From assembly GCF_018636735.1 (NCBI RefSeq), contig NZ_CP045200.1, positions 2,510,001 to 2,574,000 of the forward strand: a DNA stretch of 64,000 nucleotides, read 5' to 3'. Position numbers and translations under genes: made by a program. The stretch is from Erythrobacter sp. 3-20A1M (GTDB lineage Bacteria; Pseudomonadota; Alphaproteobacteria; Sphingomonadales; Sphingomonadaceae). Within the stretch, counting starts at the first letter, position 1; each line of letters starts with the position of its first letter. Below are positions 18,669 to 27,683 of this stretch, in pieces. The notes under the pieces were generated by a model. The model was not told the origin of the DNA, made no database searches, and worked only from the letters and a program-made list of their open reading frames with translations.

Positions 18669-21600
18669 ATGTCACACGCAAATACCGCTTTCGCATTCTC
18701 CGATCCCGCCGAGCCGCAAGTGCTGGCAGCCGCGAGGGCGCTGGCCGCGCGGCTCGCTGCAGATCAAGCAATTTCACGGCTCACTGTGAATGCAACAATG
18801 GCCGATCACTTCGGCGGTAGCGACGCCGAAGGACGCTGGTCCGTACGCGATGCCCATGCCGCACTTGAATTGGCGCAGGTGTTGTTCCTGGCGCAGGCAA
18901 CTGAATTCTCACCTGCAATGTCTTCCAGCTTCGCCGATGAGGCATTCACGCACCTCGAACGTCTGGTCCCGACCCAGTCCAACCGGAGCGATGAGCAGAT
19001 CGAGTGGCAACAATTCGCGACGCCGCCCCGTCTGTCCTGGATGGCTGCAAAGGCATGCGCGATTTCTGCCGCTGAACTGGTTCTCGAGCCGTCGGCCGGG
19101 ACCGGGATGCTGGGCGTATGGGCAGCAAAGGCAACTGCGCGTCTTGCTCTCAACGAGATTTCGCCGCTGCGCCGCGAATGCCTAGGCGTTGTGTTTCCGG
19201 AGGCGACAGTCACGGGGTTTGACGGGGAACTGATCGACGAACTTCTCACGCCCGACGTGGGTCCGAGCGTGGTGCTGATGAACCCGCCATATTCACACGG
19301 TATCGAGAGGGGCCACGATAGCCGCACTGGGGACCGGCACTTACGTTCTGCCTGGAAGCGCCTCCTGCCCGGTGGCCGCCTGGTCGCAGTGATGCCCGAA
19401 TGGTTCGAGCTTCCGAAATTCCTCGCCGGGATCGCTGGTCGCCTCTCGTTGCGCCTCAACGCGACGATCGAGCGCGGTTTCATCAAGCAGGGCACCTCAA
19501 TCTCAACCCGGCTCCTGATTCTCGATAAGGCTGAGGATGGTACCAGCCCGATCATCGCCCAGCCGGCAAACTTTGCCGACCTTCATCTGCTGATCGATAT
19601 GCTCCCTGACCGGGTAAGCCTGCCCGCGGGACCCAGCATCGGCATCAAGCCAGCATTGCCGCTTCGGCTGGTTGCGAACAAGACGAAACCAGTTCCACTT
19701 AAGGTCCATCCAACCGATGCGGCGCCGTCGATCCTGCCGCTTGATTTTACTCCGCTCGAAGCACCTGCGCCGATCGAAAGCCAGGTTGGGCATTATTTGC
19801 CCTACCGGCCGAGCCGGATCTCGATTGCAGATGCTGTCCCGCATCCGACCCCCCTAGTCGAATCCGTTGCGATGGGTTCGATAACCGCACCCGTGCCCGA
19901 AGTGGTGCCTCAGCTTCCGTCGAGCCTCATTGCTGGGGGCGCCCTATCCGCTGCGCAGGCCGAGACCCTGATCTATGCCGCAAGCGCGCATGCCCGCGAT
20001 CTGCCGGGACGGTTTGAGCCCGACGACAAGGGCTGCGCCTTGAAGGCGAGCGCCGAGGGGCACGCCTACCGCATGGGCTACTTTCTTGGTGACGGAACTG
20101 GTGCAGGGAAAGGACGGCAGGTCGCTTCCGTCATCCTCGATCGGTGGGTGAGGGGCGAACGGCGCCACATCTGGATTTCCAAGAACGAAGCTTTGCTCGA
20201 AGATGCCCGCCGCGACTGGAGCGCGCTCGGCGGCCTTCCCATCGACGTCCAGCCCCTTGGCCAATGGAAGCTCGGTGTCCCGATCGGGATGCGCGAGGGC
20301 ATACTCTTCGTGACTTATCCGACACTCCGTTCGGGTCGAAGCGACGCGACCCGGCTCGATCAGATTCTCGAATGGGCAGGGGAGGACTTCGACGGGCTCA
20401 TCGTCTTCGACGAAGCCCATGCGATGGCCAACGCCGCAGGCGGGGAGGGCTCACGTGGTAAGGTCAAAGGATCGGAACAGGGCATTGCCGGTGTTCGCAT
20501 CCAGAATCTGTTGCCGCGCGCTCGCGTGCTCTACGCATCGGCGACCGGGGCATCCGACGTCAATAATCTCGCCTATGCCACCCGTCTTGGCCTGTGGGGT
20601 CCCGAGACGGCTTTTGCCAATCGTGAAGCCTTCGTCGCAGACATCCGCGATGGCGGTATCGCTGCAATGGAACTGGTCGCGCGCGATCTGAAGGCACTCG
20701 GACTGTACGCGGCGAGGGCACTTTCATTCGCCGGAGTTGAGTACGAGATTCTCGAGCATTGCCTGACCCCCGACCAGGTAGCGGTTTATGACGCCTATGC
20801 AGACGCCTGGGCAATCATTCATGCCAACCTGCGCGAGGCACTCGAGGCAACCCGGATCGTCGACACTGACAGTGGCGATACCCTGAATTCAGGTGCCAAA
20901 TCGGCTGCGCTTTCGGTGTTTGAAGGCACCAAGCAGCGCTTCTTCGCGCAGCTCCTTCTATCGATGAAGCTGCCGAGCCTGCTGCCTGCGATTGATACGG
21001 CACTTGCCGACGGCAACGCTGTTGTAGTGCAACTCGTCTCGACCGCCGAAGCCATGCTCAACCGCCGCCTCGCCGATCTCTCCGATGCGGAACGTGAAGC
21101 ACTCGAAATCGATCTCTCCCCTCGCGAATATGTGGTCGATTACCTCACCAAAAGCTTCCCGGTTCGGTTGATGGCGGTGTTCACGGACGAGAATGGCAAT
21201 GCCCGGTCCGAACCGATGAGTGATGACAATGGTGCTCCTGTTCTCTGTCGTTCGGCGCTTGCCGCGCGCGACCGCATGATCGAGCAGCTCTGTGCCTTGC
21301 CGCCGATCGCGACGGCGCTCGATGCGATCATCGAACGGTTCGGTGTCGATCAGGTCGCCGAAGTCACCGGCCGTACCCGCCGCCTGATCGTCGGGCGCGA
21401 TGGACGCCAGGTGCTCCAGTCGCGCTCTCCGCGCGCCAATGTCGCCGAAACGCGAGATTTTATGGACGGGACAAAGCGGATTCTGGTTTTCTCCGATGCC
21501 GGTGGCACCGGCCGCAGTTATCATGCCGACCTTGCGGCAAAGAACCAGATGCGCCGGGTCCACTTCCTGCTTGAGCCGGGCTGGCGGGCCGATGCCGCAA

Positions 21601-22907
21601 TTCAGGGCCTTGGCCGTACCAACCGCACCAATCAGGCGTCGGCCCCGCTGTTCCGCCCGGTGACCACCGACGTGCGTGGCGAACGTCGGTTTATATCGAC
21701 CATTGCACGTCGGCTTGACAGTCTCGGGGCACTGACCCGAGGGCAGCGCCAGACAGGTGGGCAGAACCTCTTCGATCCTGCCGACAATCTCGAGAGCACC
21801 TACGCCAAGGAGGCGCTTCATCGCTGGTTCGGCCTGTTGTTCGCAGGCAAGCTGGAAGCCGTTACGCTTTCTCGGTTTGAGGAATTGAGCGGGCTCAGGG
21901 TCGAAGGGCCCGACGGCGGGATGGTCGATGACCTGCCAACAATCCAGCGCTGGCTCAATCGCATCCTCGCGTTGCCGATTGCTTTGCAAAACGGCATATT
22001 TGACGAGTTTCTCGGCCTCGTCGAAGCGCGGATCGATGCAGCACGCCAGGCCGGCACGCTCGACATTGGGGTCGAGACCATTGCGGTGGAGCATTACGAG
22101 GTGCTGACCGACACGCTACTGCGCACCGATGCGCTGTCGGGCGCTACTACGCATCTCCTGGAACTCGAGATCGCCCGTGCGCTCAAGCCTTTGCGTCTCA
22201 AACGCCTCGAGGAGCTCTACGGCTTTTCAGGTGCGCGTCAGCAGCTTCTGCGTAATACGCGCTCAGGCCGGATCGGGCTGCTTGTCCCAGCGCGCAGCCT
22301 GCTCACCGACGAAGGTATGCGTGTGGCCCGCTTCGAGCTTGTCCGTCCCTTGAAGCATGGGCACATCACCGCCGATCAACTCGAGGAGAGCAACTGGGAA
22401 ACGGTTCATCCAACCGAATTTCAGCGCCTGTGGCAGGCGGAGGTCGATGACGCAGCATCAAATCACAAGCGCGAGCGCCTGCATCTTGCAACCGGCCTGC
22501 TGCTTCCAGTGTGGGACAAACTCCCTTCCGACTATGTTCGGGTCAGCCGGATTTCGGCGCGAGACGGACGCTCGCTAATAGGTCGGGAGGTTCCGCTTCA
22601 TTGCGTGCCCGAACTGTGCCAGGCGCTTGGGCTCGAAGACGAACATGCCTTTTCGGCAGAGCAAATCGTCGATGCGGTGCTCGGGACAGGGCGACCGATG
22701 CAAATCAAAAGCCGCGAAGCGCTTACGCTCAAGCGCAGCCTCGTGAATGGTGCGCAGCGGCTCGAACTGGCTGGTTGGTCGGCGTCGCGCCTCGACTGGT
22801 ACAAGGCATATGGGTGCTTCACCGAGATCATACGCTATCAGACGCGACTTTTCGTCCCGACGACGAACGCTGTGGCGGTGTTGGCGCGGCTTGCAGGTCA
22901 AATTTGA
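18669..22907 (+). CDS. Methylase plus Strawberry-notch-type helicase protein
   Basis: A 1,412-residue protein, far larger than its neighbours. The N-terminal third has a Rossmann methyltransferase-like domain with LEPSAGTGMLG and the catalytic-type motif NPPY at about residue 205, as in N6-adenine methylases. The middle has superfamily 2 helicase motifs: GDGTGAGKGR at about 473 (Walker A), DEAHAM at about 580, and SDAGGTGRSYH and GLGRTNRTNQ in the second half, which match the Strawberry-notch family. Such proteins are frequent on alphaproteobacterial plasmids and phages; their role is not established. A strong ribosome binding site (AGGAGG) precedes the ATG. Confidence 0.85.
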   Translation: MSHANTAFAFSDPAEPQVLAAARALAARLAADQAISRLTVNATMADHFGGSDAEGRWSVRDAHAALELAQVLFLAQATEFSPAMSSSFADEAFTHLERLVPTQSNRSDEQIEWQQFATPPRLSWMAAKACAISAAELVLEPSAGTGMLGVWAAKATARLALNEISPLRRECLGVVFPEATVTGFDGELIDELLTPDVGPSVVLMNPPYSHGIERGHDSRTGDRHLRSAWKRLLPGGRLVAVMPEWFELPKFLAGIAGRLSLRLNATIERGFIKQGTSISTRLLILDKAEDGTSPIIAQPANFADLHLLIDMLPDRVSLPAGPSIGIKPALPLRLVANKTKPVPLKVHPTDAAPSILPLDFTPLEAPAPIESQVGHYLPYRPSRISIADAVPHPTPLVESVAMGSITAPVPEVVPQLPSSLIAGGALSAAQAETLIYAASAHARDLPGRFEPDDKGCALKASAEGHAYRMGYFLGDGTGAGKGRQVASVILDRWVRGERRHIWISKNEALLEDARRDWSALGGLPIDVQPLGQWKLGVPIGMREGILFVTYPTLRSGRSDATRLDQILEWAGEDFDGLIVFDEAHAMANAAGGEGSRGKVKGSEQGIAGVRIQNLLPRARVLYASATGASDVNNLAYATRLGLWGPETAFANREAFVADIRDGGIAAMELVARDLKALGLYAARALSFAGVEYEILEHCLTPDQVAVYDAYADAWAIIHANLREALEATRIVDTDSGDTLNSGAKSAALSVFEGTKQRFFAQLLLSMKLPSLLPAIDTALADGNAVVVQLVSTAEAMLNRRLADLSDAEREALEIDLSPREYVVDYLTKSFPVRLMAVFTDENGNARSEPMSDDNGAPVLCRSALAARDRMIEQLCALPPIATALDAIIERFGVDQVAEVTGRTRRLIVGRDGRQVLQSRSPRANVAETRDFMDGTKRILVFSDAGGTGRSYHADLAAKNQMRRVHFLLEPGWRADAAIQGLGRTNRTNQASAPLFRPVTTDVRGERRFISTIARRLDSLGALTRGQRQTGGQNLFDPADNLESTYAKEALHRWFGLLFAGKLEAVTLSRFEELSGLRVEGPDGGMVDDLPTIQRWLNRILALPIALQNGIFDEFLGLVEARIDAARQAGTLDIGVETIAVEHYEVLTDTLLRTDALSGATTHLLELEIARALKPLRLKRLEELYGFSGARQQLLRNTRSGRIGLLVPARSLLTDEGMRVARFELVRPLKHGHITADQLEESNWETVHPTEFQRLWQAEVDDAASNHKRERLHLATGLLLPVWDKLPSDYVRVSRISARDGRSLIGREVPLHCVPELCQALGLEDEHAFSAEQIVDAVLGTGRPMQIKSREALTLKRSLVNGAQRLELAGWSASRLDWYKAYGCFTEIIRYQTRLFVPTTNAVAVLARLAGQI

Positions 22908-22913
22908 CGTATC

Positions 22914-22942
22914 TTGCCAAATGGCATTAAAAATGCTATATG
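22914..22942 (+). promoter_or_regulatory. Toxin-antitoxin promoter with overlapping inverted repeats
   Basis: TTGCCA (22914-22919) and TATATG (22937-22942) form a promoter with 17-base spacing, 20 bases before the antitoxin ATG. Two palindromes lie within it: TGCCA-AA-TGGCA (22915-22926) and GCATT-AAA-AATGC (22924-22936). They overlap the -35 element and spacer, as expected for autorepression by the antitoxin. Confidence 0.6.
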
Positions 22943-22962
22943 CTGCCATATGGAGAATAGTC

Positions 22963-23376
22963 ATGTTGGCTTTGCAACCCATTGATACCGTCCCACACGC
23001 CTTCCGGCACGATCCTGTAACCCAAGAGGAAGCAGCGGCGATGTTCCGCGCCGTGCTGAACCTGTTCGGGAAATGGGAACTAACCGACGAACAAGCCGCG
23101 ACTTTGCTCGACATGCCGGTTCGCTCCTATCGGCGGTGGAAGGCGGGGGGTGCAGGCCGTGTCTCGCGCGATGGCGCGGCGCGGCTCTCCAACCTGATGG
23201 GTATCCACAAGGCGCTGAGGATCATCTTTTCCGAAGCCCAACGTGGCTACGCCTGGATCAAGGCAGGTAACGCCGCCTTTGCCGGAGAGAGTGCGCTCGA
23301 CGTCATGCTTGGCGGCGAGCTGACCGATATCATGCGGGTGCGTCGCTATCTTGATGCCGAACGTGGTGCCTGGTGA
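22963..23376 (+). CDS. Xre/MbcA/ParS-type antitoxin (DUF2384)
   Basis: The 137-residue protein pairs with the RES toxin encoded next. An N-terminal helix-turn-helix-like region (LTDEQAATLLDMPVRSYRRWK) is followed by a DUF2384 segment ending near residue 135 (GESALDVMLGGELTDIMRVRRYL), which typically blocks the toxin's active site. The ATG at 22963 is preceded by GGAGAA. The frame is open much further upstream, but without similarity. The stop overlaps the toxin's GTG start, so the two are translated together. Autoregulation through the palindromes just upstream is likely. Confidence 0.85.
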   Translation: MLALQPIDTVPHAFRHDPVTQEEAAAMFRAVLNLFGKWELTDEQAATLLDMPVRSYRRWKAGGAGRVSRDGAARLSNLMGIHKALRIIFSEAQRGYAWIKAGNAAFAGESALDVMLGGELTDIMRVRRYLDAERGAW

Positions 23377-24092
23377 TTGATCCCCAGGCAATTCCGGTTG
23401 CCCAGGTCGAGTGGAAAGGTGCTGTGCGGATTATCCGCAGTGCCTTTCCACCGATCGACCTATTCGAAGATATCGCAGACCCCGCAGATTGGCCGCTGCT
23501 GATCTCTGCCGAGCAAAAAACCAATCCCCGCATCATGGCGACGATCGGCAATCTCGATCTGGTACCTGCTGACCGCCGGGTAGGGGGCAACGGCGCATCC
23601 TATCTGATGGCCCCGTTCACGCATGTCAGCACTGACCGACCAAGTCGCTTCACCGATGGGACCTACGGCGTCCTATACGCGGGGGATTCATTCGAAACTG
23701 CGCTGTTCGAGACAATCCATCATCATGCCCGCTTCATGGCTCGCACCGTAGAAGCGCCAGGCTGGACCTCACAGTTCCGTGAGATCATCCTTTCGGTAAG
23801 CGCCGATCTTCACGATCTCAGGAGCCTTGTCGCAGGCAATCCTGCGCTAGATCCCGACAACTATGCTGCATCGCAAGCCCTCGCTGTTGAGCTTAAAGGG
23901 GGCGGGGCCGAAGGTCTTGTCTATCCGAGCATCCGGCATCCGGGTGGTGAATGTGTCGGCTTGTTCTACCCGGATTGTGCATCCGACCCCACTCAAGGAC
24001 GTCACCTTGACTATCACTGGGACGGAAAGGGTGTCGATCTGGTTCGAGACGTTGGTACAGGGGCGGTGTTTCGGTTGGTGGATGCTGCGTAG
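23373..24092 (+). CDS. RES-domain toxin
   Basis: The 239-residue protein has the RES fold: an N-terminal arginine-containing strand (VRIIRSAFPP), YGVLYAGDSFETALFE in the middle with the conserved Tyr and Glu, and a C-terminal segment ending LVYPSIRHPGGECVGLF with the conserved Ser region. RES toxins degrade NAD+ or modify targets using NAD+ (for example MbcT, ParT). Toxicity is held back by the upstream antitoxin. The two genes overlap by four bases (GTGA). The pair sits at the start of the cargo region, where it may stabilise the element or act in defence. Confidence 0.87.
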   Translation: MIDPQAIPVAQVEWKGAVRIIRSAFPPIDLFEDIADPADWPLLISAEQKTNPRIMATIGNLDLVPADRRVGGNGASYLMAPFTHVSTDRPSRFTDGTYGVLYAGDSFETALFETIHHHARFMARTVEAPGWTSQFREIILSVSADLHDLRSLVAGNPALDPDNYAASQALAVELKGGGAEGLVYPSIRHPGGECVGLFYPDCASDPTQGRHLDYHWDGKGVDLVRDVGTGAVFRLVDAA

Positions 24093-24390
24093 ACTAAAGA
24101 TCCTACGTCCGGGTTCTGCTGCGGTGATTTCGGCAGCTTTGGGCCCTAAGGTCGGTCCTTCGGTTTGTCTCTTCACGATCCCACAAGTTGCCTTGAAACA
24201 CGCTCACTCGCCAAAGCCGCGCTGTCGCCAGCGCTCGCTGCAAACCGATACGCTGCTGCAATGAAACACTTTCCTTCCATGGAACTATGATGGCATTTCC
24301 CATTGCAACACTGAGTTGCTATGATGTTCCGAGAGAGAAGTAGCTGATCGCAGCATCGGTCGAGAGTTCGAGAATGGGGGAATTTCGTCT

Positions 24391-25395
24391 TTGAACAAGA
24401 TCGTAGCACTAGCCATCCATGACATTGAGCGTCGAGATGGCACCTATCAGGTACAGGCGGCAGACAAGCAGCTCGCGGTTACGTCGACGACCCAAAGGGT
24501 CATCGACGAGTTGTATGACCTTTACAATCGGCGCGCATCGAAATCACATGGGAGGTTCACGACTGCGGAAGGTTATCCGACGCAGGCGCAGGTACGCGAT
24601 TATGTCGAGGATCCTGAGAATGATTTTCTCCGCCTCACATTGCGCATGATGGAAACCCTTCGCAGCCAAGCGCAAGCACGATCCGCGTCGACGGGTGGCC
24701 ACGTGCTCTTTGCGCACTTCCGCCGGGAAGGGCACGACTATCTTCTCGTAGCAATCATCACCGACAAACTGAGCGCTGCGCTGACATCGCAGCGCGACGT
24801 ACGGGATGTCCGTCACTTGGATCTTGATGGTTTTCGCTTCGCTGGTCGCATCAACCTGACCGCCTGGGCAATCGGGGACGAGCGCTACATCAGCTTTCTC
24901 AAAGGCAAAGGCGATGTGTCGGAGTATTTCCGACACTTTCTTGGCTGCGACTCCGTCGTTCAGGACCGCGTCGATACCTCCAATCTCGTCGCAGCGCTTA
25001 AGGAGTTCGTGGCCGAAGCGAAGATGTCAGAAAAGGAAGGCAACGAGTTTCTCGGCCGTGCCAAGGCGATCTGCGAGCGGGCATCTCGCGCACGGGAGGA
25101 GATTGAGTTCGACGCGCTTGCGAACGAGCTGATGCCGAAGGACCCGAAGAAGCTGGCCGATCATCTCGCGCATACCGATCGGGGTCTGAGCGACCGATTC
25201 GTACCGGACCGTCGGGCGTTGGCTTCTCTCGTTCGCTTCCGCGGCGGCACAAAGCAGTGGAAGGTTGAGTTCGATCGGGACGCAGTGAGCAATCGATCGG
25301 TGATCTACGACGCTGCTGCTAACACGCTGACGCTTACGGGGCTTCCCGACGACCTCGTCGCGCAGCTAAAGTCCGAGGGCTTGGGCGGTGGCTGA
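24391..25395 (+). CDS. NdpA/YejK-like nucleoid-associated protein
   Basis: The 334-residue protein resembles the 37-kDa nucleoid-associated family: it starts with a stretch like VALAIHDIERRDG and has the paired motifs HVLFAHFRREGHDYLLVAIITDK and INLTAWAIGDERYISFLKG. Chromosomal members bind DNA, but single cargo copies in islands often belong to poorly known systems. The start is a TTG with GGGGGAA ten bases upstream. Its end overlaps the next gene by eight bases, so the two are almost surely one operon. A 300-base gap separates it from the toxin gene. Confidence 0.75.
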   Translation: MNKIVALAIHDIERRDGTYQVQAADKQLAVTSTTQRVIDELYDLYNRRASKSHGRFTTAEGYPTQAQVRDYVEDPENDFLRLTLRMMETLRSQAQARSASTGGHVLFAHFRREGHDYLLVAIITDKLSAALTSQRDVRDVRHLDLDGFRFAGRINLTAWAIGDERYISFLKGKGDVSEYFRHFLGCDSVVQDRVDTSNLVAALKEFVAEAKMSEKEGNEFLGRAKAICERASRAREEIEFDALANELMPKDPKKLADHLAHTDRGLSDRFVPDRRALASLVRFRGGTKQWKVEFDRDAVSNRSVIYDAAANTLTLTGLPDDLVAQLKSEGLGGG

Positions 25396-26590
25396 CATCG
25401 GCTTCGCCGATCTCGTCGAGATTTACCGGCACACCAGTTTCGATGGCAAAGGCGGCGGCACGCTGACGATTGCGAATGAGGGAATCGCGGACACGCTCCG
25501 CGCCATCGAGACCGACCAAGACTTGTACGACCTCACGCAGATAAGTCTGGTCCACCAGCGCGACCCCATGGTCGGCACCCAAGTCGCGATCAACGTCGCA
25601 GCACCCAGCCTAAAGCTCGGCTTCCTTGCAGCCACCTTCGACGCATTGTTCCTATCTCCGGGTGCGGCGTTCACGGAACCCACGGACTACTTCGTCGCCG
25701 ATCTAAACTACGCCGCCGGTGACAATCCGGTGCCTGAAGTTCTGGCCCGTTACCGCGCACTGCTTACCGTCGTCGCTGCGCTGAAACATGCGGCTTCCTA
25801 CGTTGTCGAGTTACAGAGGGAGCTGGTGTTCATCGGCAATGAAAATGTGGTCGTGCCGATTGTATTCACCCAGGCTGATCTTCGGGAATCACTGATCGCG
25901 GGGGCCACCCGGCTCGGGCGGTTGTTCGAAGACTCGCTTCACGGTCAGGAAAAGGCCGATCTGCTCGCTGCGGCGGTGATCGAACTCGTCAGCGGCCAGC
26001 GTCAAGCAAAACGATTCCAGTTCATCATCGCCAACCTCGATAGCCTCTGCGAGGAGGTGGAGAAGGGCTATCGCCTTTTTGTATCGAGCTTCTCCTATTC
26101 GAAAATAAGAAAAGAAATTGAGACAGCGCGGCTGGACTACATCAACAAAATCCACAAGACGATTGTAGATATTCAAGGCCAGCTGCTGGGCATCCCGGTC
26201 GCAACCATCGTCGTCGCATCACAACTCAAAATATCAAGGAACTGTGGACTCGAGTTTTGGACGAATTGCGCTGTGCTCTTGGGCGCGTGGATATTCGTTG
26301 CACTTCTCGGACTATCGGTGCGCAATCAGTGGCACACGCTGGCGATGCTGGCGGGCGAGATAACGGGACAGCGTGCAAGGTTTGAGGACGACTATGCGGC
26401 GGTCAGCAACGACTTTGTCGATGTCTTCGACGATCTGGACGACAGAATTAAGTGGCACCGCTTCGTTCTTGTCGCCGTATCTGGACTGGCGATAGTTGGC
26501 GCGCTTGTCGCCACAGTCGCATTCCTTATGTTGACCGAAGTAGGATCAGCTCGCTGCCTCGTCGGCGGGGCTGGTTCTTCGCGGATATAA
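25388..26590 (+). CDS. Unknown protein with two C-terminal membrane helices
   Basis: The 400-residue protein is not a family I recognise. Residues 1-280 look soluble and mixed alpha/beta, with a helical, charged region around residues 200-270. Two hydrophobic helices follow at about 287-310 and 357-385, separated by a charged loop of about 45 residues. Such an arrangement could place a cytoplasmic sensor domain on a small membrane effector. It starts eight bases inside the NdpA-like gene, arguing for coupled translation and a shared role. Membrane effectors of this kind occur in antiphage systems; that link is inference. Confidence 0.65.
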   Translation: MADIGFADLVEIYRHTSFDGKGGGTLTIANEGIADTLRAIETDQDLYDLTQISLVHQRDPMVGTQVAINVAAPSLKLGFLAATFDALFLSPGAAFTEPTDYFVADLNYAAGDNPVPEVLARYRALLTVVAALKHAASYVVELQRELVFIGNENVVVPIVFTQADLRESLIAGATRLGRLFEDSLHGQEKADLLAAAVIELVSGQRQAKRFQFIIANLDSLCEEVEKGYRLFVSSFSYSKIRKEIETARLDYINKIHKTIVDIQGQLLGIPVATIVVASQLKISRNCGLEFWTNCAVLLGAWIFVALLGLSVRNQWHTLAMLAGEITGQRARFEDDYAAVSNDFVDVFDDLDDRIKWHRFVLVAVSGLAIVGALVATVAFLMLTEVGSARCLVGGAGSSRI

Positions 26591-26870
26591 TCGTCGCGTA
26601 AACAAATGACGACTTTTCTGAGGTATTTTCCGAAAACCGTCAGCCCGCCATCGCCCGAATTCCAGAAACCTCCGCTGCTGCGCTATTGACGTCACCGTGC
26701 ACTGCCTCGACGACCGGCGAATCCAGCTGGCTATCCGAACTCACTACCCTGAAAACCTTTGTTACCACATGTTCATCCCATAGCGCTGCTGAGGCAGCGC
26801 GGTCGTAGTTCCAGATCATCGTTGATTGAAAGAGGGGTAGGAGTTGACCAAGTCCTTGTGATATTGGGCA

Positions 26871-27683
26871 ATGATGCACTCCCTTCACGCTCAGTTCTCT
26901 GATGTCGATGATCTCTTGCGAGAGGCAGTGCATGGGAGGTTACGTGATCACGGTTCTATCGTGATTCAGAACTCGGGCAGGATCGGCCCGCTAATTGAGT
27001 TGCTAGCAGGTGCTCAACAATTCCCAGGCGAGTATAACTCCATTTCTTTCGCGGGGGCGTTCGCTTCTAAAGTTCGTGAGGCGTGGGCGACGGGTAAGCC
27101 ATTCGGCGGCGGCTTCAACGATCAGGCAGGAGCATTCCCACTCCCTGCTGAGAACCCAGTCGAGACCCGAGACCAAACTTGGCAGCAATGGCTGCTCCAT
27201 GCGGAGAATGCCGCGAAGAATCGCGGTTTTCCCGCCCGGCTCGTTGCATCGCTTATCGGGGCGATGGGTGAGATGCAGGACAATGTCTACGAGCATAGCG
27301 GCGCGGCTCATACGGGACTGGTCGCCTATGCCGTCACGGATTGCTCTTTCGAGTTTGTAGTGGCGGATCGGGGCATGGGTGTGCTGGAAACGCTACGGCA
27401 AAATCCCGACTACGCGCATCTGCCGGATGCAGGGGCGGCGCTGGCCGAGGCCATCAAAACCGGTGTGTCGCGCTATCCCACGTCAACTGGTCGTGGACAG
27501 GGATTCGTACAGCTTTGCCGGTCCATGGTGACTGACCGAGCGGAGCTTCGCTTCCGCTCTGGCGATCACGCGCTCATGCTTTGCCCGACCCATGACCCCC
27601 TCAATGGCGATCAGCGATTAAGTCATACGTCAGCCCTCGCGGGCATGACGATCTGCGCGATTTGGCGCGCGGAAGCCCTCTGA
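26871..27683 (+). CDS. GHKL-family ATP-binding protein
   Basis: The 270-residue protein has a C-terminal histidine-kinase-like ATPase fold. The N box is GEMQDNVYEHSG (residues 133-144), the G1 box DRGMG (166-170) and the G2 box TGRGQGF (206-212). There is no HisKA dimerisation domain or phospho-accepting histidine region. The N-terminal 110 residues match nothing I know. It may be an anti-sigma-type kinase or a nucleotide sensor. It converges on the STAS/barrel operon; the last 54 bases of the two reading frames overlap on opposite strands. The ribosome binding site is poor. Confidence 0.75.
   Translation: MMHSLHAQFSDVDDLLREAVHGRLRDHGSIVIQNSGRIGPLIELLAGAQQFPGEYNSISFAGAFASKVREAWATGKPFGGGFNDQAGAFPLPAENPVETRDQTWQQWLLHAENAAKNRGFPARLVASLIGAMGEMQDNVYEHSGAAHTGLVAYAVTDCSFEFVVADRGMGVLETLRQNPDYAHLPDAGAALAEAIKTGVSRYPTSTGRGQGFVQLCRSMVTDRAELRFRSGDHALMLCPTHDPLNGDQRLSHTSALAGMTICAIWRAEAL

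Noticed and set aside
26640-26933. 97-codon frame opposite the start of the GHKL gene
   Set aside because: No family, no ribosome binding site, and it overlaps the start of a better-supported gene. Possibly real but not supportable.
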